NCBI RefSeq assembly: GCF_036013975.1
Contig: NZ_CP107904.1
Location: forward strand, 992,001-1,056,000
Source of the DNA: Kitasatospora sp. NBC_00458
Lineage (GTDB): Bacteria; Actinomycetota; Actinomycetes; Streptomycetales; Streptomycetaceae
DNA: 64,000 nucleotides
Direction of reading: 5' to 3'
The notes beneath the pieces are model-generated. The model was not told the origin of the DNA, ran no database searches, and saw only the letters and a program-made list of their open reading frames with translations. The position numbers were made by a program, and so were the translations under genes. Position 1 is the stretch's first letter. Every line of letters starts with the position of its first letter. This document shows, in pieces, positions 15,965-24,839 of this stretch.

Positions 15965-17467
15965 TCAGCCGTCGATGCGGTGGGCGGCCCAGAACGGCGC
16001 CAGGTCCTCGGCCGCGGCCGCCTGGGCCGCGGCCTTGAAGGCGGGGGTGCTGCTCACGCCGTACCAGTGCTCGCGCGCGTAGCCGCGGAGCAGGCCCTCC
16101 ATCACGTCAGCGCCCAGCAGCCTGCGCAGGTCGTGCAGCGCGCACGCCCCGTAGTCGTAGACGACCGTCCCGTACCGGTCCCGGTGCTCGTCCCAGTACG
16201 CCATGCCGTTGGTGATCCGCTCCTGCGGCGAGGACCACGCGACACCGCTCCAGCAGCCCGCACCGTCCCGGCCGAGGGCGAGGTCGGTGGCGTACTCGGA
16301 GAACGACTCGTCCAGCCAGGGCCGGCCGTACTGGTCGTCGCCGACGATGCCGTACCACCACTGGTGGGCGACCTCGTGGGTGAGCGCGGTCCGGTTCACC
16401 CGGTCCAGGACGAACCCCGGGTACTCCATGCCGCTGAACCAGAGGTCGCCGTCCAGGACGGCGTCCAGTTCGGCGTACGGGTAGGCGCCGAACGCACGGG
16501 AGTGCGCGTCCACCGCGCGCTCCGCCACGGCGAGCATCGCCCGCGCGTCCGCCGCCCTGATACCGGCCGTCGTGTGGACGGTGATCGCGGTGCCGCCCCC
16601 GGAGCGGCCGGAGACGGTGCCGAACGGCCCGGCGGCCCACGCGAAGTCGCGCACCTGCCGGGCGGTCGCCGTGGTGACGGTCCGGCCGTCGGCGCCCGGG
16701 GCGTCGGTCGAGCCGCCGGTGGCGGGGACGCCCAGGCCGGCCGGGTGGTCCAGCACGACGGAGAAGTCGGCGGCCAGGGTGTAGAAGGACTCCCCGGTGT
16801 CGGTGTACGGGCCGAGGTGCCAGCCGTCGGCGTCCCGCACCGCGAGCACGGGCAGCGCGTTGCCGAAGTAGCTGTACGCGCCGTGCCGTCCGAACCGGTC
16901 CGCGCTGTCGGTGAGTTCGGGCGCCCGGATGGTGAGGTCGAAGCCGATCGTGTGGTGCCCGCCCGGTCCGAGCGGGGCCGGGAGGACGACCCGCAGGACG
17001 GTGCAGTCGGCCGAGAGTCCCGCCACGGGACCGGACGCGGGGGCGGACGCGGGCGCGGGACCGGACGCGGGGGCGTCCTCCGCGGCTCCGACCAGGTCCG
17101 TCACGGTGACGGCCGGCTTCGAGCAGCCCCCGTGGGCGTTGCCCCAGAGCCTGAGGTGGACCTCGTGGAGCGGCTCCGCCGAGACGTTGGTGAAGCTCAC
17201 CGCCTCGTGCCCGGACCACTCGCCGCCCGAGGCGTCGCCGGTCAGCGCGACCGTGTACGAGGCCGCCGCCGGGGTCCGGTCCGGTTCGTACCGCCCGGTG
17301 CCGGGCAGGACGAACGCCCCGCCCGCGGACCGGGGCCCGCCGTCCGCGGGCACGGGGCGGCCGGGGCCGGGGCCGGAGCCCCGTCCGGGCGGCACGAATC
17401 CGGTGGCGGTGGCGGTCAGCGCGAGACAGCCGAGGAGGGCCGGCAGGAGCCGCACGGACCTACTCAT
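15965..17467 (-). CDS. Exported M1-family zinc aminopeptidase
   Basis: 500 residues. The N-terminus MSRSVRLLPALLGCLALT is a short signal. LLGC could be a lipobox, giving a lipoprotein, or it could be an ordinary Sec signal cleaved after ATA. The catalytic centre is HEVAHQWWYG (HExxH), with the third zinc ligand Glu in WLDESFSEYAT, 18 residues after the second His. FSGMEYPGF matches the GxMEN exopeptidase loop with a Tyr substitution. ATG at 17467 follows an AGGGGAG site. It lies 153 bases downstream of the BlsM-like gene on the same strand. In blasticidin S pathways a leucyl group is removed from the exported product by an aminopeptidase, so this protein is a candidate for such a step; that is inference. 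Confidence 0.85.
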   Translation of the reverse strand: MSRSVRLLPALLGCLALTATATGFVPPGRGSGPGPGRPVPADGGPRSAGGAFVLPGTGRYEPDRTPAAASYTVALTGDASGGEWSGHEAVSFTNVSAEPLHEVHLRLWGNAHGGCSKPAVTVTDLVGAAEDAPASGPAPASAPASGPVAGLSADCTVLRVVLPAPLGPGGHHTIGFDLTIRAPELTDSADRFGRHGAYSYFGNALPVLAVRDADGWHLGPYTDTGESFYTLAADFSVVLDHPAGLGVPATGGSTDAPGADGRTVTTATARQVRDFAWAAGPFGTVSGRSGGGTAITVHTTAGIRAADARAMLAVAERAVDAHSRAFGAYPYAELDAVLDGDLWFSGMEYPGFVLDRVNRTALTHEVAHQWWYGIVGDDQYGRPWLDESFSEYATDLALGRDGAGCWSGVAWSSPQERITNGMAYWDEHRDRYGTVVYDYGACALHDLRRLLGADVMEGLLRGYAREHWYGVSSTPAFKAAAQAAAAEDLAPFWAAHRIDG

Positions 17468-17620
17468 CCGCGCTCCCCTCCCCCGGTCGCCCCGTCCACG
17501 GTCCACGGTCCCCGGAGGCCGGAGGCCGGCGGACGGCGGGCGGCGGGCGGCGGGCGGAAGGCAGGCGGCAGGGCCCGGACCGGGTTCCCGGTCCGGCACC
17601 CGGCCCGTGACGGTCGTCGT

Positions 17621-18139
17621 TCACCGGCGGCCCAGGCCCTCCCGCTGCCGCAGCACCGCCCGCTCCACCGCCCGGTCCACCGCCGGCAGGCTGGCGGCGA
17701 TGTCCGTGTGCACCACGTACTCCACCGAGGCCACCGTGTGCAGGCCCTGCACCAGGAAGGTGTACTCCCGGCCGCGTTCCAGCAGCAGGACGATCGGCTT
17801 GTCGAAGGCGCTGGCCCAGCCGATCTCGATGTGGGTGCCCGGGGAGGCCGGGTGGCCCGGCAGGGCGACGAAGACGTCGGCCTTGCGGATCTCGTCCTGG
17901 TCGAGCCGGGTGCACTGCTCGGGCCGCATCAGCTCCGCGCCCCACGCCTCCCGGCGGTGGGCGTTGTGGACGGAGAGGCCCTGCGCCTCGAAGTGCTTGA
18001 TCAGGACGTCGAACGGGGCCCGGGCGTCGGCCGGCATCTCGCCGGTCTCCGGGTCCAGGAGCTGGATGAAGGGGCCGGCGAGGAAGATCGAACGGATGCC
18101 CGGGGCGGGGCGGGAGTCGTCGGGCGGCGTGACGGTCAT
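17621..18139 (-). CDS. blsM: MilB/BlsM-like CMP N-glycosidase (nucleoside 2-deoxyribosyltransferase fold)
   Basis: 172 residues. The Rossmann-like NDT fold shows FLAGPFIQ at the N-terminus, then DEIRKADVFVALPG and THIEIGWASAFDKPIVLL. The Glu in HIEIGWA is in the place of the catalytic Glu of the family. MilB and BlsM hydrolyse (hydroxymethyl)CMP to the free pyrimidine for peptidyl nucleoside antibiotics, so cytosine supply is the expected role here. ATG at 18139 has GGAGG 7-8 bases upstream and gives a sensible start; upstream in-frame sequence is Pro/Arg-rich and not supported. It is 86 bases downstream of the methyltransferase gene. General nucleotide N-glycosidase activity (DNPH1-like) is the alternative. 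The gene order makes the biosynthetic role likely. Confidence 0.8.
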   Translation of the reverse strand: MTVTPPDDSRPAPGIRSIFLAGPFIQLLDPETGEMPADARAPFDVLIKHFEAQGLSVHNAHRREAWGAELMRPEQCTRLDQDEIRKADVFVALPGHPASPGTHIEIGWASAFDKPIVLLLERGREYTFLVQGLHTVASVEYVVHTDIAASLPAVDRAVERAVLRQREGLGRR

Positions 18140-18225
18140 GGGGATACCTCCGGAGCGGCGCCGGTGCGCGGTGTCGGGTGGGGGCCGACCGGCGGAGCGG
18201 TCGTGGGCGGCGGGCGGTGGACGGG

Positions 18226-18846
18226 TCAGTCCTTGCGGAAGCACTGGATGAAGGCGTCACCGGTGGTGCCGCCGTGGGTGTACTCCGTGGTGTCGTACGC
18301 GACGAACGGGTGCCGCTCGACCCGGATCGTGCGGAAGTGCGGCAGGTACTGCCAGCGCAGCTCCGGCTTGGTGCTGAAGAACGGGATGAAGACACCGCCG
18401 GGGCGCAGCACCCGGACGACCTCCGGCATGGTCCTGGCCCACAGCTCGGCGTCCGTCCAGACGTCCATGTCGAGGGCCGGGTCGAAGAACATCCCGTCGA
18501 TGCTCTCGGACGGCAGCTCGAAGACCCGCTCGAAGAAGTTGCCGCGCTCGATGGCGAGGTTGCCGGGCAGCTCGGGGTGCCGGGCCCGGAACAGGTCCTC
18601 GACCTCGTCGAAGAGTTCCAGCACGGTGTGGCTGCGGGTCGCCGGGTTCCCGGCGATGCGCAGCGCGGACAGGCCGAGGCCCAGCCCCACCTCGTAGAAG
18701 TCCCGGCCGTACTCGCAGAGCATGTCGGCGCTGGCCCACATCAGCTCGCGCTCCCAGGCCTGCATGGCCTGCTCGCCGCCGATGCTGAGGGTCACCTCGC
18801 CGTTCTGCTCGATCAGTTCGATGGCCGGCTTGGTCTGGCTCTCCAT
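18226..18846 (-). CDS. blsL: BlsL-like guanidine N-methyltransferase (GAMT-like)
   Basis: 206 residues. It is a class I SAM methyltransferase most like guanidinoacetate N-methyltransferase. The conserved MQAWERELMWASADML helix precedes motif I (YEVGLGLGLSALRIAG), then ERGNFFERV and FFDPALDMDVWTD near the substrate site. GAMT-like enzymes methylate guanidino nitrogens. In blasticidin S, BlsL methylates the guanidine of the beta-arginine part, and the adjoining aminomutase gene would supply that amino acid. ATG at 18846 sits after a purine-rich stretch, 25 bases downstream of the CHAT gene. No odd residues were noted. Confidence 0.8.
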   Translation of the reverse strand: MESQTKPAIELIEQNGEVTLSIGGEQAMQAWERELMWASADMLCEYGRDFYEVGLGLGLSALRIAGNPATRSHTVLELFDEVEDLFRARHPELPGNLAIERGNFFERVFELPSESIDGMFFDPALDMDVWTDAELWARTMPEVVRVLRPGGVFIPFFSTKPELRWQYLPHFRTIRVERHPFVAYDTTEYTHGGTTGDAFIQCFRKD

Positions 18847-18871
18847 GGTTCTCCCTGGGGTTGCGGGTGGG

Positions 18872-20776
18872 TCAGGCGCTCCGGGGGACGACCCCGAAGT
18901 GCCGCCGGGCCGTCGAGACGGCCAGGTCCTGCACGGCGAACACCGTGAAGTAGTAGGCCTGCGGAGCCGTACCGGGGGCGAAGCGGACGCGGAAGGTGAC
19001 GTCCTCGGCCCGGCCGCCGGTGAGCCGCAGCCTGGTGGTGGCCGGCTCCGCGGTGGCGTCCTCCCGCAGGTAGGACGGGACGAAAAGGCCGAGCCGGACC
19101 GGTCCGGTCCGGGCGGCGGTGACCGTGGCGCGCACCTCCAGCACCCCGCCCTGTTCGACCGCGTCCGGGGCGTGGGCGAGCAGGGCGGGGGCGTCCGGGA
19201 TCCGGAAGGTGACGTCGCCGCAGCGCATGCAGACGGCGCAGGTGGTGTCCAGGACCTGCGGGAGCAGGCCGCGCCGGGTGAACTCCTGCGCGGGGCGGCC
19301 GCAGTGGCAGGTGACCTCCCGCACCTGCGGGTCCAGGCTGCTCCGGTCGCCGAAGTGCGCCGGGTAGTTCATGAGCTCGGTCTCGGGGTCGGCCGCGACC
19401 TGTTCGGTGATCGCGTGGTCGAGGGACTGCAGGTCCGCGGTGAGCGAGGTGCGGATCTGCTCGGGCGACTGGTCGGCGAGGTGGGTGGGCCGGGCGACCC
19501 AGAGGTCGACCTTCCGGGCCAGTTTGGTCAGCCGGGGCCGCAGCGGGTGGTTGTGCGGCAGCAGGTCCGAGGCGAGGTAGGCGGTGAGCCGGGCACCCAC
19601 GGTGAGCAGCAGCGGGTCGGGGCGGTGGTCCGCGGGGGCGGGGGGCGGCGGGGTGTCGTCCGGCGCGCCGGGGAGTCCGAAGCGCATGAACGCCGGGTAG
19701 GGGTGGGAGCCCGCCAGGCTGGCGTTGAGGGTGTCGACGGAGTCCGCGCCGACGAGGGCGCCGTGCATCCACGCGACGTTCTCGGGCCGGTCGGAGTCGT
19801 GCACGGAGACGGCCGACACCACCGTGCGGGCCGGGCCGTCGAGCGCGTTCAGCAGCAGCTGGTACTTCGGGTCGTACAGGGCGAGGTCGGCGAGCGGTCC
19901 GCTGTTGCAGGCGCTGAGCACCACCTCGACGGCCTCCACCCGGTTGAGGGGCACCAGCTTGTCCTCGGGCTTGTAGCAGGGCAGTCCGTAGGCGCAGCGC
20001 GGGCCGAGCAGTCCGGGCACGGCCGGGGCGGTGCCGTTGAGGCCGCAGATGGTGAACTCGCCGAGGTTGACGCTGTCGTCCTTGCCGTGGCCCTGGAAGG
20101 CCACCCGGCGCCACCGGGTGCCCAGGATCTCCGCCTGGATGTCGGAGCGCTCGAAGTCGCGGTCGTCGAAGACCCGCACGCCGGACGGCCGGGGCGGCCG
20201 GTCGGTGTCCGTGAACAGGCCCACCGCGTCGACACCGGGGGCCGGTTCGGCGTACTGCTTGGCCACGTTCCAGGCCACCGAGGCGCCGTCCCGGCCGCTC
20301 AGCAGGGTGAGTCCGTGCCGCGGGCCGCGGTAGGTCGCCATCAGCAGGGCCCGGACGGGGTCGAGGGTGAGCCGGTCGTAGCGGCCGACCACGAGCAGCG
20401 AGCCGTCGTGCCGGGCCCGGAAGGCGGCGGGATCGGCGAGTTCCTCCTCGGTCGCCCAGGTCCGGGCGAGCGGGCGGGCCAGTTCGGCGAGTCCGTCGGG
20501 CAGGTCGGCCCCGCCGAGGAGGATGCCGACGTCCAGCGGGTGCGGCTGCCGCAGTCCGCCGTACAGCCGGTGGGCGAGCTCGACGCTCACCGCCAGGTCG
20601 GGGCGGCCCTCGGTCGGGACCGGCACCGCCAGGACCTCCGGGTCGTCGAGGAACTCCTTGACGGCCTGGGGTAATTGCCGGTGGGTGACCTGGCGGAACA
20701 GGGTGTCCGGGCCGGGCGGGCGGCCGGACCGCTGTTCCGGCCGGTCGGAGCGCCGGTCGGCGGGGGCTGCGTTCAA
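18872..20776 (-). CDS. CHAT/caspase-like protein of unknown role
   Basis: 634 residues. The centre has the CHAT signature: a beta-strand ending in VAFQGHGKDDSVNLG (candidate catalytic His) and, about 65 residues on, VVLSACNSGPLADL (candidate nucleophile Cys). The C-terminal third carries a possible zinc ribbon (CHCG and later CAVCMRCGD) followed by an Ig-like, Pro/Ala-rich beta domain. No signal peptide is visible. The start is TTG at 20776, preceded by GAGGTGG about 7 bases upstream. CHAT proteins are cysteine peptidases, often in defence or cell-death systems. One inside an antibiotic operon is unexpected. It could process a partner protein, act in self-protection, or be a passenger. No leucyltransferase, expected near this position in a blasticidin-type locus, was seen. 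Confidence 0.72.
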   Translation of the reverse strand: MNAAPADRRSDRPEQRSGRPPGPDTLFRQVTHRQLPQAVKEFLDDPEVLAVPVPTEGRPDLAVSVELAHRLYGGLRQPHPLDVGILLGGADLPDGLAELARPLARTWATEEELADPAAFRARHDGSLLVVGRYDRLTLDPVRALLMATYRGPRHGLTLLSGRDGASVAWNVAKQYAEPAPGVDAVGLFTDTDRPPRPSGVRVFDDRDFERSDIQAEILGTRWRRVAFQGHGKDDSVNLGEFTICGLNGTAPAVPGLLGPRCAYGLPCYKPEDKLVPLNRVEAVEVVLSACNSGPLADLALYDPKYQLLLNALDGPARTVVSAVSVHDSDRPENVAWMHGALVGADSVDTLNASLAGSHPYPAFMRFGLPGAPDDTPPPPAPADHRPDPLLLTVGARLTAYLASDLLPHNHPLRPRLTKLARKVDLWVARPTHLADQSPEQIRTSLTADLQSLDHAITEQVAADPETELMNYPAHFGDRSSLDPQVREVTCHCGRPAQEFTRRGLLPQVLDTTCAVCMRCGDVTFRIPDAPALLAHAPDAVEQGGVLEVRATVTAARTGPVRLGLFVPSYLREDATAEPATTRLRLTGGRAEDVTFRVRFAPGTAPQAYYFTVFAVQDLAVSTARRHFGVVPRSA

Positions 20777-21041
20777 GAGGGACCACCTCGGGTCGTCCGC
20801 GCCCGGTGGGCGGGAGGGGTAGGAGGGATGGGAAGGGTGAGAGGGGTGGGAAGGGTGGGAGGGGTAGGGGGGACGGTCGCGGCGCCGGGTGCGGGACGCC
20901 GGGTGAGCGGGGCGAGCGGGGCGACGGGCCGGCGGATCGGGCCGGGGCCGGGGGGCCGCCGGGTACTGCGGGTGCCGCGGGGGCCGCGGGGGAAGCTCGG
21001 CCCGCTGCCGGGACGGGACCAGGTGGCCGGCCGCCCGGCCG

Positions 21042-22295
21042 TCACGCCGCGCACTCCACCACCGGCGCCGACCGCCGGGTCAGCAGTCCCCGGCAGGCGA
21101 AGGCGGTTCCGGCCGCGGCCAGGGCGGTGCAGGTGGCCACGGCGAACACCGCCCTCGGCCCGAGCGGGTCCATCAGCAGCCCGCCGACCTGCTGTCCCAG
21201 CGCGTCGCCCAGGACGGTGGCCAGCGACGCCCAGGTGAACGCCTCCGCCAGTGACCGCCCGTCGGCGATGCCGCTCACCAGGGTCATCTCGCTGGCGGAG
21301 ACCAGGGCGATGGGCGCGCTGCCCACCGCGAGCGCCACCGCCAGTCCCGCCTGGGAACCGGCGAGCAGTGTCAGCCCGGTCCCGAGCGCATAGGCCAGCA
21401 GCAGGCGGGGGAAGCGCACCTGGGGGGCCACCCGGGACTGCGACCGGCCCAGCCAGAGGGCGCCCAGCGCACTGCCGATCCCCCAGCACGCGTACACCAG
21501 ACCGGCGCCGCCCGGGGCACCGTGCTCGGCGACGAAGGCCGGGATCGCCAGGGTCAGCAGTCCGACGGGCACCGCGGAGACGGCCATGATGCCGGCCAGC
21601 GCCAGCAGGGCCGGTTCCCGCAGCGGGCCCAGCAGCTGCCGCGGCTCCTTCGGGGCCTCGGGGCCGGCGCCGTCCGGATCGGCGCCGCCGCCGCCCTCGG
21701 TGCCCGGCGGCAGACGGGTGTGCGCGAGGCCGAGCGTGCCCAGCCCGCCCAGGACCGCGACCGTCGTCAGGGCCAGGCCCGCCGAGCCGACCAGCATCAG
21801 CGCCGCCAGCATCAGCGGCGCCCCGATCACCAGGACCTCGGTGAGCAGGGCCTCCCAGAGGTAGGCCGTCTCGCGCTCCTCCTCGCGGAGCGGCAGCCGG
21901 GCCCAGAGCGAGCGCATGCAGGCGTTCGCGGGCGGCAGTACCACCCCGGCGACGACCGCGGCCGCCGGCTGCTCCCAGCCGCCCGGGCGGGTCGCCCACA
22001 CCAGGACGGCGAGTGCCGCCGGGTAGGCGACGGCCGTCACGGTCAGCACCGCCGACCGGCCGCGGCGGTCGAGGCGGCGGGCGATCAGCGGGCTGCCGAG
22101 GGCCATCCCCAGGGTGTACAGCGCCGCGACCAGACCGGCCTGCGCGTAACTGCCGCCCTGCTCACGGACGGTCAGCACGATGGCCAGTGACATCAGGTAG
22201 ACCGGGAGCCTGGAGACGACGCTCCACCAGGCCGCCCCGGCCACCCGCGGGCGGGTGAGCAGGTCGAGGAAGCGACGGGGCAGGCCGCTGGTCAC
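21042..22295 (-). CDS. MFS exporter
   Basis: 417 residues with about twelve hydrophobic helices split by a Gly/Pro/Asp-rich cytosolic loop (GTEGGGGADPDGAGPEAPKE). The first loop carries ARRLDRRGRSA, the usual MFS A-motif position (G-x-x-x-D-R-x-G-R-R). It is a proton-driven exporter in the cytoplasmic membrane, most simply for the nucleoside antibiotic made by the surrounding genes. GTG at 22295 is the first start after the ATP-grasp gene; a weak GGAG lies upstream. It fits the transporter position in the bls gene order, but sequence alone does not give the cargo. Confidence 0.85.
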   Translation of the reverse strand: MTSGLPRRFLDLLTRPRVAGAAWWSVVSRLPVYLMSLAIVLTVREQGGSYAQAGLVAALYTLGMALGSPLIARRLDRRGRSAVLTVTAVAYPAALAVLVWATRPGGWEQPAAAVVAGVVLPPANACMRSLWARLPLREEERETAYLWEALLTEVLVIGAPLMLAALMLVGSAGLALTTVAVLGGLGTLGLAHTRLPPGTEGGGGADPDGAGPEAPKEPRQLLGPLREPALLALAGIMAVSAVPVGLLTLAIPAFVAEHGAPGGAGLVYACWGIGSALGALWLGRSQSRVAPQVRFPRLLLAYALGTGLTLLAGSQAGLAVALAVGSAPIALVSASEMTLVSGIADGRSLAEAFTWASLATVLGDALGQQVGGLLMDPLGPRAVFAVATCTALAAAGTAFACRGLLTRRSAPVVECAA

Positions 22296-22419
22296 GTGGT
22301 CGGTCTCCGTTCCGTGGCCGCCCGGGGCGGCGGGGTCGGGGCGGGGGTCGGGGGTCTGGTGGGGCGGAGGCCCGGAGTCGCGCGGGCCTCGCGGGCCCAG
22401 CGGGACTCGCGGGCGGGGA

Positions 22420-23661
22420 TCAGAGGGGGACGGCGTCGGCCTCCCGCTCCGGCACCACCTCGATCGCGAACCGGTCGAGCACCTCGCGCATGCGGGCTTC
22501 CACCTCCCCCACCGACCGTCCTACGACATGGGCGTACCCCGAGGCGTTGTGCGAGGCCCGCCGGGCCGTCACCGGATCACCGGCGCCGACCTTGAGCACC
22601 GCGTCGACGACCCCCGGCATCGCCAGGATCTCCTCGCGGGAGGTGATCCGCCGGATCCTGCCGGAGCCGGGCAGCGGCAGCAACAGGTCGCCCGCGCACC
22701 GGCGTTCACGGTAGTCGAGTTCCGGGCGGCGGCCGAGGTAGACCGCCAGGGTGGCCCCGAACACGTCGAACCCGTACGCGTGGCCGTGGTTGGCGGGGAT
22801 CTCGCAGCCCGCGAGCCGCAGGCCGATCTCGCCCGCGTACACCTCGCCGTCGATCAGGAAGAACTCCATGTGCGCGTAGCCGTGGTCGATGCCCATCCCG
22901 GTGACGATGCGCTGGACCAGCGCCCGCAGGTCGACCGGCGGTCCCTCGCCGGTGCCGACGCTGATGTTGGCGTTCATCGCGCCGTCGACGATGTCCAGCG
23001 GGCGGCAGGGCATCGCGCTCGGCCAGGCGTCCAGCACCTCCCCGTCGAGGATGAGCGCGCAGACCTCCCACTCGGTGCCGCCGAGGTGCTCCTCCACCAT
23101 CCAGCGCCGCGCACCGAGGTCGATCCCGGTGAGGTCGCCCGGCCCGGAGAGCCGGTGGGTGTCGACGCAGGCGAACGAGTCCACCGGCTTGAGCACCAGC
23201 GGCCAGCCGTGCCGGCCGGCGAACCGCCCGATCTCCCCGGCCGACCGCACCCGGGCGAACTCCGCCGTCCGCAGGCCGAGTTCGCGGAAGCGCTGCTTCA
23301 TCGCGGCCTTGTCCCGGACCAGGGTCACCTGCGGTCCGGTCAGGTGCGGCAGGCCGGCCAGCCCCGCGAACCGCTGGGCCGCGGCCTGCCGGGGCTCCGA
23401 CGGGTTGCAGAACCGGGTCGGCGGCACCGGCAGCCCGGCGGCCCACTCCCGGTACCGCTTCGCCTCCTCCTCCGCCGGCACGCCCTCGCGCACCCAGAAG
23501 GCGGGCAGGTGCGCGGTCTCGACGAGGTACTCCTCCGGCAGGTCCTGCGCCGTCTCGGCGAACCTCAGCAGGACCAGCCGGCCGGACAGTTCCCGGGCCG
23601 CGTACCGGGTGAAGGTGGACGGCCGGTCGTCCACCATCAACAGCACCTCGGCGCCCGTCAC
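22420..23661 (-). CDS. ATP-grasp carboxylate-amine ligase (BlsI position)
   Basis: 413 residues. ATP-grasp features are LVRDKAAMKQRFRELGLRT, WPLVLKPVDSFACVDTHRL (first ATP Lys), WMVEEHLGGTEWEVCALILDGEV (hinge Glu) and YAGEIGLRLAG near the metal site. The usual EINxR is EIGLR here, so the Asn metal ligand is Gly. Such enzymes form amide bonds through acyl phosphates. The expected reaction is joining the beta-arginine-type acid to the amino-sugar nucleoside. GTG at 23661 overlaps the aminotransferase stop (GTGA), which shows tight coupling. I give no symbol because assignment to blsI rests only on position. Confidence 0.83.
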   Translation of the reverse strand: MTGAEVLLMVDDRPSTFTRYAARELSGRLVLLRFAETAQDLPEEYLVETAHLPAFWVREGVPAEEEAKRYREWAAGLPVPPTRFCNPSEPRQAAAQRFAGLAGLPHLTGPQVTLVRDKAAMKQRFRELGLRTAEFARVRSAGEIGRFAGRHGWPLVLKPVDSFACVDTHRLSGPGDLTGIDLGARRWMVEEHLGGTEWEVCALILDGEVLDAWPSAMPCRPLDIVDGAMNANISVGTGEGPPVDLRALVQRIVTGMGIDHGYAHMEFFLIDGEVYAGEIGLRLAGCEIPANHGHAYGFDVFGATLAVYLGRRPELDYRERRCAGDLLLPLPGSGRIRRITSREEILAMPGVVDAVLKVGAGDPVTARRASHNASGYAHVVGRSVGEVEARMREVLDRFAIEVVPEREADAVPL

Positions 23662-24839
23662 ACCGCCTCCAGCACCTGGCGGACGGCCTTGGCCGCGAGG
23701 GCCTGGTCCTCCTCGGACAGCTCCGGGGAGAGCGGCACGCACAGGGTGCGGTCCAGGAGGTCCCTGGTCCGGGCGAAGCCGTCGCGGCTGAGCGCGAGCG
23801 GGCCCTCGGGGGCGTGGTTCCACGGGAAGCCGTCGCGGTAGATCGAACGGCGGCCGGTGAGCACCGGGTGCTCGGGCAGCAGGTACTTCCCGAGCGTCCA
23901 GTTGGCGATGCCGGCCGCGGTGAGCGCGGCCACTGCGGCGTCCCGCAGCTCCCTGCTCTCGCACCGGAACCGCAGGCTGACCTTCACGTCGCCGGCCGCC
24001 CGGGGCCGGACCTCCAGGTCGGGGCGGTCCGGGAGCTCGGCCATGGCGATGGCGTACATCCGCTCCAGGCCGGCGAGCAGCGTGTCGAGGTGCCGGAACT
24101 GCTGGCACTGCACGGCCGCGACCTGCTCGCTGGTGACGAAGTTCTCGCCGAAGTGGGCGTCCTGGTCCCAGGTCGGGTAGTGCCCCGGCACCCGCGCCGA
24201 GCCGTGGTCGTGGTAGCGGCGCATGGTCGCCCAGGCCCGCTCGTCGTTCGTGACGAGCAGCCCGCCCTCGCCCGAGGTGAGGACCTTGTTGTGGTGGAAG
24301 CTGAACGTCCCGGCGTACCCGGCCGTCCCCACGTGCCGGCCGTCGGGGAACCTCGCGCCGAGGGACTGCGCGCAGTCCTCGACGAGGTACGGCACGCCCT
24401 CCGGCAGCGGCGCCACGGTGCCCTCCATGTGGGCCGTGATCACCCGCTGCGCGTCGGGCGGCAGCAGCGTCGGGTCCATCGAGAGCGAGTCGTCGGCGTC
24501 GACCAGCACCGGGACCAGGCCGCAGGACAGCACCGCACCGGCCACCGCGACGAACGTGACCGCCGGGATGTGGACCAGGTCGCCGATCGCGGGGCGGGTG
24601 GAGATCAGCGCCAGCCGCAGCGCCTCCGTGCAGTTGTGGACGGCCAGGGCGTGACCCGCGCCCAGCCGGTCGGCGACCGTCCGCTCCAGCCGGGAGGCCA
24701 TGCTCTCGGTCTCGGTCTGGTAGCGGAACAGGACCTGGTGCTCGATCACCTCCTGCAGCTCGGCCATGTCGGACCAGTCGAGGTAGTTCGCTCCGTAGGG
24801 CAGGAAGCGCTGCCCGAGCCGCTTGTCGAGAGAGCTCAT
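23658..24839 (-). CDS. blsH: DegT/DnrJ/EryC1-type PLP aminotransferase (BlsH-like)
   Basis: 393 residues of the sugar-aminotransferase family. HNCTEALRLALI is the phosphate-binding region, VEDCAQSLGARF contains the Asp that pairs with the pyridine nitrogen, and FSFHHNKVLTSGEGG carries the Schiff-base Lys. It transfers an amino group to a keto sugar; here the likely acceptor is the 4'-ketone made after decarboxylation of cytosylglucuronate. The ATG at 24839 overlaps the stop of the aminomutase gene (ATGA), and its own end overlaps the ligase start, so three genes are coupled. blsH-like naming follows from family and order. Confidence 0.85.
   Translation of the reverse strand: MSSLDKRLGQRFLPYGANYLDWSDMAELQEVIEHQVLFRYQTETESMASRLERTVADRLGAGHALAVHNCTEALRLALISTRPAIGDLVHIPAVTFVAVAGAVLSCGLVPVLVDADDSLSMDPTLLPPDAQRVITAHMEGTVAPLPEGVPYLVEDCAQSLGARFPDGRHVGTAGYAGTFSFHHNKVLTSGEGGLLVTNDERAWATMRRYHDHGSARVPGHYPTWDQDAHFGENFVTSEQVAAVQCQQFRHLDTLLAGLERMYAIAMAELPDRPDLEVRPRAAGDVKVSLRFRCESRELRDAAVAALTAAGIANWTLGKYLLPEHPVLTGRRSIYRDGFPWNHAPEGPLALSRDGFARTRDLLDRTLCVPLSPELSEEDQALAAKAVRQVLEAV

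Noticed and set aside
15711..18697. Continuation of the isomerase-family frame to a 1210-codon protein
   Set aside because: Beyond the C5 run it loses family similarity and runs antisense to the M1 peptidase, BlsM-like and BlsL-like genes. It is an artefact of the frameshift.
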